From Microbacterium sp. BH-3-3-3 (GTDB lineage: Bacteria; Actinomycetota; Actinomycetes; Actinomycetales; Microbacteriaceae), in contig NZ_CP017674.1 in NCBI RefSeq assembly GCF_001792815.1, positions 248,001 through 312,000 on the forward strand: a stretch of 64,000 nt of DNA, written 5' to 3'. Each line of letters starts with the position of its first letter. Position 1 is the first letter of the stretch. Shown piece by piece: positions 10,551 to 18,317 of this stretch. The notes under the pieces were generated by a model. The model did not search any database and was not told where the DNA came from. It was given only the letters and a program-made list of their open reading frames with translations. The position numbers and the translations under genes were made by a program.

Positions 10551-11453
10551 TCAGCGCGCGAGCACCTCGCCCGGCTCCGACCCCGCGACGATCGGCACGC
10601 GCACGGCACTGCCCCACTCGGTCCACGACCCGTCGTAGTTGCGCACGTCCTCGAAGCCGAGCAGGTGCTTCAGCACGAACCAGGTGTGGCTCGAGCGCTC
10701 GCCGATGCGGCAGTACGCCACGATCTTGTCGCCGTCGGCCAGTCCGGCTCCGTCGCGGTAGATGGCATCCAGCTCCGCGCGCGACTTGAACCCGCCGTCC
10801 TCGGCGACCGCCTTGCCCCACGGCACGCTCTGGGCGCTCGGGATGTGGCCCGCGCGGAGCGCGCCCTCTTCGGGATAGGCGGGCGCGGTGGTGCGCTCGC
10901 CGGAGTACTCCTCGGGGGAGCGCACATCGATGAGCGGGTTGCCGAGGTGCGCGAGCACGTCATCTTTGTATGCGCGCAGGAGGGAGTCGTCGCGCTCGAC
11001 CACGGGGTAGTCGGTGGGCTCGACGACCGTCTTGTCGGTCGTGACCGGACGCCCCTCGCCGATCCACTTGTCACGTCCGCCGTCGAGCAGGCGCACGTCT
11101 TCATGGCCGAAGAGCGAGAACACCCACAGGGCGTACGCGGCCCACCAGTTGTTCTTGTCGCCGTAGATGACGACGGTGTCGTCGCGCGAGATGCCCTTGC
11201 GGCTCAGCAGCTCCGCGAAGCCCTCTCCGTCGACGTAGTCGCGCACGACCGGGTCGTTCAGCTCGGTGTGCCAGTCGACCTTGACCGCGCCCGGGATGTG
11301 ACCGACCTCGTAGAGGAGCACGTCTTCATCGGATTCGACGACGACCAGGCCCGGCTGACCGAGGCGTTCCTGAAGCCAATCGCCGGTGACGAGCCGACCG
11401 GGCTCGGCGTAGTCGGCGAATTTGGGGGAGGTGGTGTCGAACTCGACGGTCAC
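10551..11453 (-). CDS. sseA: Thiosulfate/3-mercaptopyruvate sulfurtransferase (tandem rhodanese)
   Basis: Transfers sulfane sulfur from thiosulfate or mercaptopyruvate to an acceptor. 300 residues in two rhodanese domains: an inactive first one (about 20-130) and a catalytic second one carrying Cys248 in [12 protein letters not shown]. The CRIGER loop is the form usual in actinobacterial SseA/CysA2-type enzymes and favours thiosulfate sulfurtransferase activity, but specificity is not certain. GTG 11453 has AGGAG 6 bases upstream. It is followed by sufE, so it may feed the same sulfur pool, and is divergent from zapE. Confidence 0.92.
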   Translation of the reverse strand: MTVEFDTTSPKFADYAEPGRLVTGDWLQERLGQPGLVVVESDEDVLLYEVGHIPGAVKVDWHTELNDPVVRDYVDGEGFAELLSRKGISRDDTVVIYGDKNNWWAAYALWVFSLFGHEDVRLLDGGRDKWIGEGRPVTTDKTVVEPTDYPVVERDDSLLRAYKDDVLAHLGNPLIDVRSPEEYSGERTTAPAYPEEGALRAGHIPSAQSVPWGKAVAEDGGFKSRAELDAIYRDGAGLADGDKIVAYCRIGERSSHTWFVLKHLLGFEDVRNYDGSWTEWGSAVRVPIVAGSEPGEVLAR

Positions 11454-11490
11454 AGGTGTCTCCTCGGTCGGGGTGTCGGATGCGGCGGCA

Positions 11491-11518
11491 TAGGGTGGAC
11501 ACCGCACCTCCGACCCTA
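11491..11518. promoter_or_regulatory. Opposed TAGGGT hexamers between sseA and zapE
   Basis: TAGGGT at 11491-11496 (plus) and its exact inverse at 11513-11518 (minus) lie in the 120-base gap between divergent genes. They may be back-to-back -10 boxes or an inverted-repeat operator. No clear -35 was found for either. Confidence 0.35.
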
Positions 11519-11573
11519 GATCGGCTGTGTCGGGGCCAGCACCCCTCTCGTAAGACTCGGACACAGGACGACC

Positions 11574-12611
11574 ATGACTTCTACGCCCGCGACGACCGGC
11601 CTCATCCACCTCGGCGACCGCGAGCCCGCGGTCACGGGTGCCGAGATGGTGAACGCCCTGGTACCGCCCCCGCAGTTCGACGGCGCGACCTTCGAGTCGT
11701 ACCGGGCAGACGACGCGTACCCGTCGCAGCAGGAGTCGAAGGAACTGCTGCAGGCGTTCGCCGGCAAGCAGTCGGCTCCGGCGAAGAAGGGCGGATTCTT
11801 CCGCCGGGCCGAGAAGGCTCCGGCCGTCAAACCCGGCGTCTATCTCGACGGCGGCTTCGGCGTCGGAAAGACGCACCTGCTCGCATCGATCTACCACGCC
11901 ATGCCCGCGCGCCGGAAGTACTTCGGCTCCTTCATCGAGTACACCGCCCTCGTCGGCGTGCTCGGCTACGCCAAGGCCGTCGAGCTGTTCCGCGGATCCG
12001 ACCTGCTGTGCATCGACGAGTTCGAGCTCGACGACCCGGGCGACACGATGGTGATGACGCGACTTCTCGGCGAGCTCGTGGCATCCGGCACCCGGTTGGC
12101 CGCCACCTCGAACACCCCGCCCAACGCCCTGGGCGAGGGACGGTTCGCCGCCCAGGACTTCTTGCGCGAGATCCAGTCGATGTCCGACAGCTTCCGCACG
12201 ATCCGCATCGACGGCACCGACTTCCGCCAGCGCGCCATCGACGGCTCCGCCAAGGTGCTGTCGGACGACGACTACCGTGCGGCGATCGATGCCGCGGCGG
12301 CCGGGGGAGTGGCATCCGACGACGCGTTCTCAGACCTCGTCGCCCACCTCGCCCGCGTGCACCCCTCGCGCTTCATCCGCCTCATCGACGGTGTCGACAC
12401 CATCGGCCTGCGGGACGTCGAGGTGCTGCACGATCAGTCGGCCGCGCTGCGACTGGTCGCCTTCATCGACCGCGCGTACGACGCGCAGATCCCGATCCGG
12501 GCCACCGGCGTGCCGCTGAACACGGTGTTCGGCGAAGAGATGCTCGGGGGCGGCTATCGCAAGAAGTACCTGCGCGCCGTCTCGCGCCTGGTCGCGCTCA
12601 CGCACTCCTGA
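11574..12611 (+). CDS. zapE: ZapE/AFG1-like ATPase
   Basis: AAA-type ATPase of the AFG1/ZapE family; in E. coli ZapE acts on the FtsZ ring, and mitochondrial AFG1 in protein quality control. Its role in actinobacteria is unclear. 345 residues. Walker A GGFGVGKT is at residues 93-100, Walker [12 protein letters not shown] near 146, and a sensor-like ATSNTPP follows. A family-typical segment ([15 protein letters not shown]) is in the C-terminal half. The start has only a weak AGGACG upstream. It is divergent from sseA, and the next gene, amt, has its own control region. Confidence 0.9.
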   Translation: MTSTPATTGLIHLGDREPAVTGAEMVNALVPPPQFDGATFESYRADDAYPSQQESKELLQAFAGKQSAPAKKGGFFRRAEKAPAVKPGVYLDGGFGVGKTHLLASIYHAMPARRKYFGSFIEYTALVGVLGYAKAVELFRGSDLLCIDEFELDDPGDTMVMTRLLGELVASGTRLAATSNTPPNALGEGRFAAQDFLREIQSMSDSFRTIRIDGTDFRQRAIDGSAKVLSDDDYRAAIDAAAAGGVASDDAFSDLVAHLARVHPSRFIRLIDGVDTIGLRDVEVLHDQSAALRLVAFIDRAYDAQIPIRATGVPLNTVFGEEMLGGGYRKKYLRAVSRLVALTHS

Positions 12612-12641
12612 GGCTCTCTCATCACCGCCTCTCAGCCCGAC

Positions 12642-12711
12642 GAAACGTGATGTTTACCGGGGCGGGCCTGCTGTAACCCGCCGGTAACACGAGGCGAACG
12701 ACGACGGTAAC
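12642..12711 (+). promoter_or_regulatory. GlnR-like repeat upstream of amt
   Basis: Five-base motifs at helical spacing: GAAAC (12642) then TTTAC (12653); GTAAC (12673), GTAAC (12684), CGAAC (12695), GTAAC (12707). Steps are 11, 11 and 12 bases in the second block. The arrangement resembles actinobacterial GlnR sites (GTnAC-n6-GAAAC pairs), which often control ammonium transporter genes. The match to the published consensus is partial. Confidence 0.5.
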
Positions 12712-12777
12712 CCGGGCTGACGACACTGAGGGGACCCGACGCTTTACCTGCGTCCCTGCAGAGAGGTTCCCTCCGAG

Positions 12778-14052
12778 ATGGATCAAGGCAACACCGCATT
12801 CATCCTGATAGCAGCCGCCCTCGTGCTGCTGATGACGCCAGGACTCGCGTTCTTCTACGGCGGCCTCGTCAAGGCCAAGAGCGTCATCAGCATGATGATG
12901 ATGAGCTTCGGCGCAATGGGTCTGATGGGGGTCCTCTGGGTCCTCTACGGATACGCCATCGCGTTCCCCGCAACCGACTCCGGGGTCACCAACTTCCCCT
13001 GGATGCTCGACTTCAACGAACTCGGCCTCACGGGCGTGCTCGAGACCCCCGAGGGCGCCGCTTACCCGCCGCTCGCCTTCGTCGCCTTCCAGGCGACCTT
13101 CGCGATCATCACCGTCGCGCTCGTGTCGGGCGCCATCGCCGACCGTGCCAAGTTCGGTGCGTGGATGATCTTCGCCGGCATCTGGGCCACGGTCGTCTAC
13201 TTCCCCGTCGCCAGCTGGGTCTTCAACTTCGGCCTGGCCGAGGACGGCTCGTTCTCGTACGGCGGCTGGATCACCAAGGGCCTTCAGGACGTGTTCGGCG
13301 TCGGGGCGATCGACTTCGCCGGTGGAACCGCGGTGCACATCAACGCCGGTGCCGCAGCCCTCGCCCTGGCGATCGTGCTCGGCAAGCGCGTCGGCTTCCA
13401 GAAGGGCGCCCACGTCCCCCACAACCCGCCGTTCGTGCTGCTGGGCGCGGGTCTGCTGTGGTTCGGCTGGTTCGGCTTCAACGCGGGCTCCGAGCTCGCC
13501 GCTGACGGCACCGCGGCTCTGGCCTTCGTCAACACGATCGCCGCCCCTGCCGCCGCTCTTCTCGCCTGGCTGATCGTCGAGAAGATCAAGGACGGCAAGC
13601 CCACCTCGGTCGGCGCCGCCTCGGGTGCCGTCGCGGGTCTCGTCGCCATCACCCCGGCGTGTGCCGCGTTGACGCCCGTCTGGGCCATCGTGCTCGGCCT
13701 TGTCGCCGGTGCCGTCTGCGCCCTGGCGATCGAGCTGAAGTTCAAGCTCGGCTTCGACGACTCGCTCGATGTGGTCGGCATCCACCTCGTCGGTGGTCTG
13801 ATTGGAACGCTGTACCTCGGCATCTTCGCCAACAACACCGGCCTCATCTACAGCGGCTCGTTCAACCAGCTGGTCGTTCAGGCGATCGCCGCCCTTGCGG
13901 TGCTGGTGTACTCCTTCGTGCTCGCCTTCGTCATCGGTCTCGCGATCGAGAAGACGATCGGCTTCCGCGTGAAGAACGAAGACGAGATCGCCGGCATCGA
14001 CACCGTCGTGCACGGCGAAGAGGGCTACGTGCTCTCGGACGTGCGCGGCTGA
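12778..14052 (+). CDS. amt: Ammonium transporter
   Basis: Amt/MEP/Rh channel for ammonium uptake in the cytoplasmic membrane; 424 residues with about 11 membrane segments. The family signature DFAGGTAVHINAG supplies the first pore histidine and DVVGIHLVGG the second. The Phe-gate and Trp regions (LLWFGWFGFNAGS) are intact. The short cytoplasmic tail ends EGYVLSDVRG. GAGAGG lies 11 bases before the ATG, rather far for a ribosome-binding site. No glnB/glnK is next to it, unlike many actinobacterial amt operons. A possible nitrogen-control repeat lies upstream and a long hairpin follows. Confidence 0.96.
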   Translation: MDQGNTAFILIAAALVLLMTPGLAFFYGGLVKAKSVISMMMMSFGAMGLMGVLWVLYGYAIAFPATDSGVTNFPWMLDFNELGLTGVLETPEGAAYPPLAFVAFQATFAIITVALVSGAIADRAKFGAWMIFAGIWATVVYFPVASWVFNFGLAEDGSFSYGGWITKGLQDVFGVGAIDFAGGTAVHINAGAAALALAIVLGKRVGFQKGAHVPHNPPFVLLGAGLLWFGWFGFNAGSELAADGTAALAFVNTIAAPAAALLAWLIVEKIKDGKPTSVGAASGAVAGLVAITPACAALTPVWAIVLGLVAGAVCALAIELKFKLGFDDSLDVVGIHLVGGLIGTLYLGIFANNTGLIYSGSFNQLVVQAIAALAVLVYSFVLAFVIGLAIEKTIGFRVKNEDEIAGIDTVVHGEEGYVLSDVRG

Positions 14053-14066
14053 TACCGCCTCACCCC

Positions 14067-14104
14067 GAACGGGGCGTCACCGATTCGTCGGTGGCGCCCC
14101 GTTC
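14067..14104 (+). terminator. Long UUCG-capped terminator after amt
   Basis: Seventeen-base-pair stem (one G-U type position) closed by a TTCG tetraloop at 14084-14087, 15 bases after the amt stop. It ends 8 bases before the -10 of the next gene. Confidence 0.85.
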
Positions 14105-14112
14105 TGCGTGCC

Positions 14113-14118
14113 TAGGGT
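14113..14118 (+). promoter_or_regulatory. TAGGGT -10, leaderless promoter of the PemK-like gene
   Basis: TAGGGT ends 6 bases before ATG 14125, leaving no room for a ribosome-binding site. This implies that transcription starts at or near the start codon. Confidence 0.55.
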
Positions 14119-14124
14119 GTGGGT

Positions 14125-14643
14125 ATGGGAACCACGTCTCGTCTCGTGTCGGCGCTGCTCGGGATGTTGCGGCCATCCACCGCCGCACCACCTCGGGGAC
14201 CGCGCCCCGACCCGGTGCCGCCGACGCCCTCTCCCGCGGGCGCTCGGACCATCGAGATCGACCCGCCACGGCGCCTCACCCTGTCGTATGCTCCCGAACG
14301 CGACAAGGCGCCCGACGGGGGCGAAATCGTCTGGACCTGGGTGCCCTTCGAAGAGCGTGACGGCCGGGGCAAGGATCGGCCGGTCCTCATCATCAGCCGA
14401 GCGGATGCCCGCAGCGCGTATGCCGTGCGTCTGACGAGCAAATCGCACGAGGGCGACCGGCAGTACCTCGCACTCGGTACGGGGGAATGGGACCCGCAGG
14501 GGCGACCCTCATGGGTGGACATCGAGCAGCTGTACCTCGTCTACGACGTCGGCATGCGGCGCGAAGCCGCCGCCCTCGACCGAAAGCGGTTCAACGCCAT
14601 CGCTTCCGCCCTGGCCGCCCGACACGGGTGGCGTCGGGAGTGA
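14125..14643 (+). CDS. PemK/MazF-like protein without an antitoxin partner
   Basis: 172 residues. The C-terminal domain (about 80-165) has the PemK/MazF-like GKDRPVLIISR strand pair and RLTSKSHEGDR. The N-terminal 60 residues are Pro-rich and look disordered. MazF-type proteins are sequence-specific endoribonucleases, but this long single-gene form has no antitoxin gene beside it on either side, so a toxin role is doubtful. Start ATG 14125 is supported by the TAGGGT hexamer 6 bases upstream; an in-frame GTG at 14119 would overlap that spacing. It converges with the acyltransferase, with 3 bases between stops. Confidence 0.75.
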   Translation: MGTTSRLVSALLGMLRPSTAAPPRGPRPDPVPPTPSPAGARTIEIDPPRRLTLSYAPERDKAPDGGEIVWTWVPFEERDGRGKDRPVLIISRADARSAYAVRLTSKSHEGDRQYLALGTGEWDPQGRPSWVDIEQLYLVYDVGMRREAAALDRKRFNAIASALAARHGWRRE

Positions 14644-14646
14644 ACT

Positions 14647-16728
14647 TCATTCCCGACGGTCGAGCGTCGAGACCAGGGAGGCGCCCAGCCACGGGGCGAG
14701 CGAGTCGACGAAACTCGCCGTGAGGTGGTCGGCGTCGCGATAGGCCCCGGCGCCACCGATCACGGGCGAACACGTCGTCGCATCGCAGTAGACGTCGGTG
14801 AAATCGAGCACGCGGACGGATGGCAATCCCCTCGCCGCGCGCGCGAACGGCTCGTCTTCGGGGAGCGCGGTGCGCCGTTCGGTCGAGCAGTCGCTCGGCG
14901 CACGGTTGAGGAGGCATACGGCGGGATTCGTCTCGAGAGCGGGGTTGTCTACGAGGGCGACGATCGGGATGCCTCGGGTCGCTGCCGGCGCCCAGGCCGC
15001 TCGGAAGCCGCGCACGGCGGCATCCTGTGCCTCAGAGAACCCCGCCGTGGCATAGGAGGTGCCCGAGAAGGCCGTGGTGACAATCATTGCCGGTTCGCGG
15101 CGCATCAGCGTGTCGGCGACCTGTGCTCGCCACGTGTCACAGGCGGAGCCGAACGGGCCGTCGTCGGCGAGCGGGGTCGTGCTCCACGGGCAACCACCCT
15201 TCAAGAGTGTGGTCAGCCGCCATCCCTCGCGCTCCGCGATGTCCGCCAGCGCGTCGACATACTGGAACGCGTGGCTGTCGCCGATCAGGAGCACCTCCGG
15301 GGCGCCGGGCGCTTCGGATCCCCGCGTGCAGGTGCGGGCGTCGTCGCCGTCGAACTGCACGAGACATTCGCCGGCTGAGGGAGCGTCCATACCCATGGCC
15401 GAGGCGGAGGGCGTGTAGGTCTCGAAACCGGCCGACGCGCACGATGAGTCGAGCACGGCGGCTGCGCCGAAGCAGTCCGTGGGGGCGGCGCGGGCGGCCA
15501 TGATTTCCTGGCGTGCGGCGTCGTAGCGCGGCATCGCCACCGCAGCCAGCCCCACGGTAAGGACCGCGACGCCCGCCATCGCACCGGCGGTCATCCAGAG
15601 CGTCCGGCGCGGACGGGCGGAGACGAGGGCGGGGAGGGCGCGGATCGGCTCCTCTACGAAGCGCTGCGTCACCCAGGCCACACTCCCTGTGACGATCAAC
15701 AGCCCCAGACGCTGGACGAGGTCGCCCGTCCAGAAGGGCAGAGCGGGAGCGACGAGGATGAGGGGCCAGTGCCAGAGGTACAGGCTGTAGGAAATGGCGC
15801 CCAGGAACGAGAAGGGCGGGAGCGCGATCACGCGGGTCGCGAACCACGGCCGCCCCGCGGGGGAGGCGGCGATGACCAGCGCGGCCCCGACGACCGGGAC
15901 GAGCGCCAGATATCCGGGGAAATCCATCTGACCGTTCAAGAGTGTGAACGAGGCCACGAGAGCGGCCACCCCGCCCCAACCGATCGTGAAGCGGACGACG
16001 GGATGTACGGCGCGCAGGCCCGGGAACAGGGCCAGGAGACCGCCGACTCCGAACTCCCATACCCGGGTGAAGGTCGCGAAGTACGCCGCCGCCGGATCGA
16101 CGGCGGTGAACCACACGCACGCGATGAACCCGACGACCGTGACAGTCCCGACAGTTGCGAGGAGGACCCCGCGCCCCGCACGGCCAGCCCGCCGAGTGAG
16201 CAGCGCCGCTCCCACCAGCAGCAGCGGCCAGACGAAATAGAACTGTTCCTCGACCGACAGCGACCAGTAATGCTGCGCGAGGGTCGGATCCCCCGAGTGT
16301 CCGAGGTAGTTGGCCGAGGTGGCGACGAGATACCAGTTCTCGACGTAGAACGTCGAGGCGAGGATCTCCTTCAGCCGGGAAGGCATCGCTGCGACCGGGA
16401 CGAACCAGGGCGACGAGACGACGACGGCGCAGAACACCAGGACGGTCAGGGCGGCGGGCAGGAGTCTTCGTGCGCGTCGCGCCCAGAACCGCGCGAGGCG
16501 CACGGTTCCGGTGCCCGCGATCTCCCGAGCCAGGTGCGCGGTGATGAGGAAGCCCGAGATGACGAAGAAAACGTCGACTCCTGCGAAGCCGCCCGGGAGG
16601 GCCGTCGGCCACACGTGGAACACCACCACGGCCAGCACGGCAATGGCGCGAAGGCCCTGCACGTGGGGGAGGAACGTCGAGGTTGCCGGCCCGGAAGGAT
16701 CGACGGCGCGCGGTATGGCGGAAGACAC
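14647..16728 (-). CDS. OafA-type membrane acyltransferase with C-terminal SGNH domain
   Basis: Predicted to O-acylate a cell-surface polysaccharide or peptidoglycan. About 693 residues. The N-terminal acyltransferase-3 domain (about 20-370) has roughly ten membrane helices, with the catalytic His in VVFHVWP and the typical DVFFVISGFLIT and SVEEQFYFVWPL. The extracytoplasmic C-terminal domain carries SGNH blocks: GDSH for the nucleophile and DADH for the acid/His. GTG 16728 is chosen because TACGCT on this strand (16740-16735) ends 6 bases upstream; GTG 16734 abuts that hexamer. No other surface-polymer genes lie nearby, so the acceptor is unknown. Confidence 0.88.
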   Translation of the reverse strand: MSSAIPRAVDPSGPATSTFLPHVQGLRAIAVLAVVVFHVWPTALPGGFAGVDVFFVISGFLITAHLAREIAGTGTVRLARFWARRARRLLPAALTVLVFCAVVVSSPWFVPVAAMPSRLKEILASTFYVENWYLVATSANYLGHSGDPTLAQHYWSLSVEEQFYFVWPLLLVGAALLTRRAGRAGRGVLLATVGTVTVVGFIACVWFTAVDPAAAYFATFTRVWEFGVGGLLALFPGLRAVHPVVRFTIGWGGVAALVASFTLLNGQMDFPGYLALVPVVGAALVIAASPAGRPWFATRVIALPPFSFLGAISYSLYLWHWPLILVAPALPFWTGDLVQRLGLLIVTGSVAWVTQRFVEEPIRALPALVSARPRRTLWMTAGAMAGVAVLTVGLAAVAMPRYDAARQEIMAARAAPTDCFGAAAVLDSSCASAGFETYTPSASAMGMDAPSAGECLVQFDGDDARTCTRGSEAPGAPEVLLIGDSHAFQYVDALADIAEREGWRLTTLLKGGCPWSTTPLADDGPFGSACDTWRAQVADTLMRREPAMIVTTAFSGTSYATAGFSEAQDAAVRGFRAAWAPAATRGIPIVALVDNPALETNPAVCLLNRAPSDCSTERRTALPEDEPFARAARGLPSVRVLDFTDVYCDATTCSPVIGGAGAYRDADHLTASFVDSLAPWLGASLVSTLDRRE

Positions 16729-16965
16729 CCGCACAGCGTAAGAAGCGGGAGCGCTGCTCTCGGCTCTCGAACAAGCCGAGAAGCACGGATGAGGGACGCG
16801 TCGACGTTTCTCCTCTGTGCCGGTGGGCCCGGCAGGTCACCCGCTGGCGGCGGCGAGGCCATGCTCCGGATAGATCGGCGGTTCACCCACCGCCTCGCCC
16901 ATCGCAGGGGCGTTCGCCGTACGTCGGACTTCTCGGGTCGACGACAATGTGCGGCGAAAATGAAG

Positions 16966-16989
16966 AAGCCCCCGGCGGACCGGGGGCTT
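16966..16989 (-). terminator. Terminator of tRNA-Val(CAC)
   Basis: AAGCCCCCGG / CCGGGGGCTT stem of 10 bp with a CGGA loop, six bases beyond the tRNA 3' end. The downstream minus-strand sequence is T-rich. Confidence 0.8.
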
Positions 16990-16994
16990 TTCGG

Positions 16995-17067
16995 TGGGCG
17001 ATGCCGGACTCGAACCGACGACCTCTTCCGTGTGAAGGAAGCGCGCTACCAACTGCGCCAATCGCCC
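16995..17067 (-). tRNA. tRNA-Val(CAC)
   Basis: Full cloverleaf on the minus strand: acceptor arms GGGCGAT / ATCGCCC, D arm with AGTTGGTAG, anticodon stem CTTCC/GGAAG around loop TTCACAC (anticodon CAC, reads GUG), T arm with GGTTCGAGTCC. The discriminator is A. CCA is not encoded. It is very similar to tRNA-Val(GAC) at 17465. Confidence 0.95.
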
Positions 17068-17089
17068 GCATCTCGTACGGGACTCATCG

Positions 17090-17095
17090 ATCGTA
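17090..17095 (-). promoter_or_regulatory. -10 of tRNA-Val(CAC)
   Basis: TACGAT on the minus strand, 22 bases upstream of the mature tRNA 5' end. No convincing -35 was seen. Confidence 0.4.
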
Positions 17096-17166
17096 CCGGA
17101 TGCCGAGGAGTGCTCCGAACCACGGGCCGCGCGGCCGATCGAGACACGCGCGGGGCGCGCCCCGTT

Positions 17167-17194
17167 TTGCGCCGGCGCTCAGATCAGGTAATGT
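17167..17194 (+). promoter_or_regulatory. Promoter of the tRNA-Gly gene
   Basis: TTGCGC (17167-17172), a 16-base spacer and TAATGT (17189-17194), ending 36 bases before the mature tRNA-Gly. It may also drive the following tRNA-Cys and tRNA-Val(GAC). Confidence 0.5.
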
Positions 17195-17230
17195 CTTACG
17201 AGTGCTCGGGGCAAGCCCCGGGAACGAAAT

Positions 17231-17302
17231 GCGGATGTAGCGCAGTGGTAGCGCATCACCTTGCCAAGGTGAGGGTCGCGAGTTCGAATCTCGTCATCCG
17301 CT
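17231..17302 (+). tRNA. tRNA-Gly(GCC)
   Basis: Acceptor GCGGATG / CATCCGC, anticodon stem TCACC/GGTGA around loop TTGCCAA (anticodon GCC), T arm with AGTTCGAATCT, discriminator T. CCA is not encoded. Confidence 0.95.
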
Positions 17303-17367
17303 CGAGTGAAGAGATCTTCGTCAGGGAAACCGACGGAAGATCACGACACGTGGGTCGAACCACACAC

Positions 17368-17438
17368 GGTGGCGTGGCCGAGCGGCTAGGCACCGGCCTG
17401 CAAAGCCGTTTACACGGGTTCGAATCCCGTCGCCACCT
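17368..17438 (+). tRNA. tRNA-Cys(GCA)
   Basis: Acceptor GGTGGCG / CGCCACC, D arm GCCGAGCGGCTAGGC, anticodon loop CTGCAAA (anticodon GCA), T arm GGGTTCGAATCCC, discriminator T. CCA is not encoded. 65 bases separate it from tRNA-Gly. Confidence 0.95.
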
Positions 17439-17464
17439 CGCTCATAACAGAACAGCCTGTATAG

Positions 17465-17536
17465 GCGCGATTGGCGCAGCGGTAGCGCGCTTCCCTGACA
17501 CGGAAGAGGTCACTGGTTCGATCCCAGTATCGCGCA
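17465..17536 (+). tRNA. tRNA-Val(GAC)
   Basis: Acceptor GCGCGAT / ATCGCGC, anticodon stem CTTCC/GGAAG around loop CTGACAC (anticodon GAC), T arm TGGTTCGATCCCA, discriminator A. It follows tRNA-Cys by 26 bases, so Gly-Cys-Val is probably one transcript. Confidence 0.95.
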
Positions 17537-17552
17537 CAGCTCAGTATCGTCG

Positions 17553-17580
17553 AAAACCCCCGGACTTCCGGGGGTTTTTT
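17553..17580 (+). terminator. Terminator of the tRNA cluster
   Basis: Classical intrinsic terminator: AAAACCCCCGG / CCGGGGGTTTT stem with an ACTT loop and six T. The A run on the left makes it usable from the opposite strand too. Confidence 0.92.
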
Positions 17581-17686
17581 GCGTTGCGACACGGCGCCCT
17601 CGACGATCGCGATTCGCCGGAGATCGGCATCCCGTCGACGAGTGCCGGCACCGTGCCGTGGGGGAGCGACCCGCTTCGAGCCGGTT

Positions 17687-17896
17687 TCACGCCTCCGGCG
17701 GCTTGCGCCGACGACGGGCGCCCAGCTCGACGCCGAGGCGCACGCAACCGATGATGATGAACGCGAAACCGAGCACCACCACGTTCCACCGCCACAGCCC
17801 CTCCCCGTCGAAGAGAGACGACGAGGCGAAGGCGAGGATCGCCGCGAGGAAGAGCCACCCGGCGATCTGCGGGGGAGTGTCCTTCTTGTCCGTCAT
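17687..17896 (-). CDS. Small two-helix membrane protein
   Basis: 69 residues, unrecognised. A short charged N-terminus (MTDKKDTPPQ) is followed by two hydrophobic segments, about residues 11-29 and 36-58, and a basic tail RRRRK. Both ends are probably cytoplasmic by the positive-inside rule. The ATG is chosen because TATCGT on this strand (17909-17904) ends 7 bases upstream, as at other leaderless genes here. A longer form from 17920 would start inside that promoter. It converges with the tRNA cluster. Confidence 0.65.
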   Translation of the reverse strand: MTDKKDTPPQIAGWLFLAAILAFASSSLFDGEGLWRWNVVVLGFAFIIIGCVRLGVELGARRRRKPPEA

Positions 17897-18046
17897 GAGC
17901 CCCACGATAGGCAGGACCATCGACGGCGACCTCCGCCGGGAGGGGGATATCCCACCGGCGCACCCGGGAATCCGAGGTGGAGACTCCCGCCCCAGGCAGG
18001 GGGGTGCCGAGGGGGCGGGGCGGGAGCCTTGACGAGGCTACACGAT

Positions 18047-18066
18047 TGTCCCCCAAATGGGGGACA
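18047..18066. repeat. 20-bp palindrome, copy 1
   Basis: TGTCCCCCA-AA-TGGGGGACA, perfect 9-bp arms. The copy at 18243-18262 differs only in the spacer and the last base. Confidence 0.85.
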
Positions 18067-18098
18067 CGGACCCCTCTCCTCCGTCGCTGCGTGTCGCG

Positions 18099-18150
18099 CG
18101 ATGACACACGGCGCGCGGGGCGCACGATGACACACGGTGCGCGGGGCGCA
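18099..18150. repeat. Tandem pair of 26-bp repeats
   Basis: Units 18099-18124 and 18125-18150 start CGATGACACACGG and are 25/26 identical (one C/T change). Confidence 0.85.
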
Positions 18151-18175
18151 CGGCGGATCTGGGTGAGGGGGGAAT

Positions 18176-18226
18176 CGTTCCCGCCGCCAGTAAGGGGGGC
18201 TGGTGAAGTGCCTGACGGCGGGAACG
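18176..18226. repeat. 11-bp inverted repeat, possible RNA hairpin
   Basis: CGTTCCCGCCG (18176-18186) and CGGCGGGAACG (18216-18226) are perfect complements around a 29-base loop. It could be a structured RNA element or a repeat of the REP type; no flanking gene clearly owns it. Confidence 0.6.
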
Positions 18227-18242
18227 TTCTGACGCTAGGGCA

Positions 18243-18262
18243 TGTCCCCCAAGTGGGGGACG
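18243..18262. repeat. 20-bp palindrome, copy 2
   Basis: TGTCCCCCA-AG-TGGGGGACG, near-identical to the palindrome at 18047 and 196 bp away from it. The two bracket the other repeats of this gap. Confidence 0.85.
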
Positions 18263-18284
18263 GGTAGCGGGCAGACTTGCGCCC

Positions 18285-18317
18285 ACCTTGAGGTTCTCTT
18301 CAGTCGACCTTGAGGTT
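18285..18317. repeat. 11-bp direct repeat, 22-bp period
   Basis: ACCTTGAGGTT occurs at 18285-18295 and 18307-18317. Two helical turns separate the copies, which suits a regulator binding one face of the DNA. The motif recalls MerR-family half sites, but no such regulator is nearby. Confidence 0.45.

Noticed and set aside
16735..17580. tRNA cluster as the edge of an integrated element
   Set aside because: No integrase, no duplicated tRNA 3' end and no phage or plasmid gene in the surrounding 10 kb.
18285..18317. SoxR box
   Set aside because: The known SoxR site is an inverted repeat (CCTCAAG...CTTGAGG). Here the two motifs are in the same orientation.
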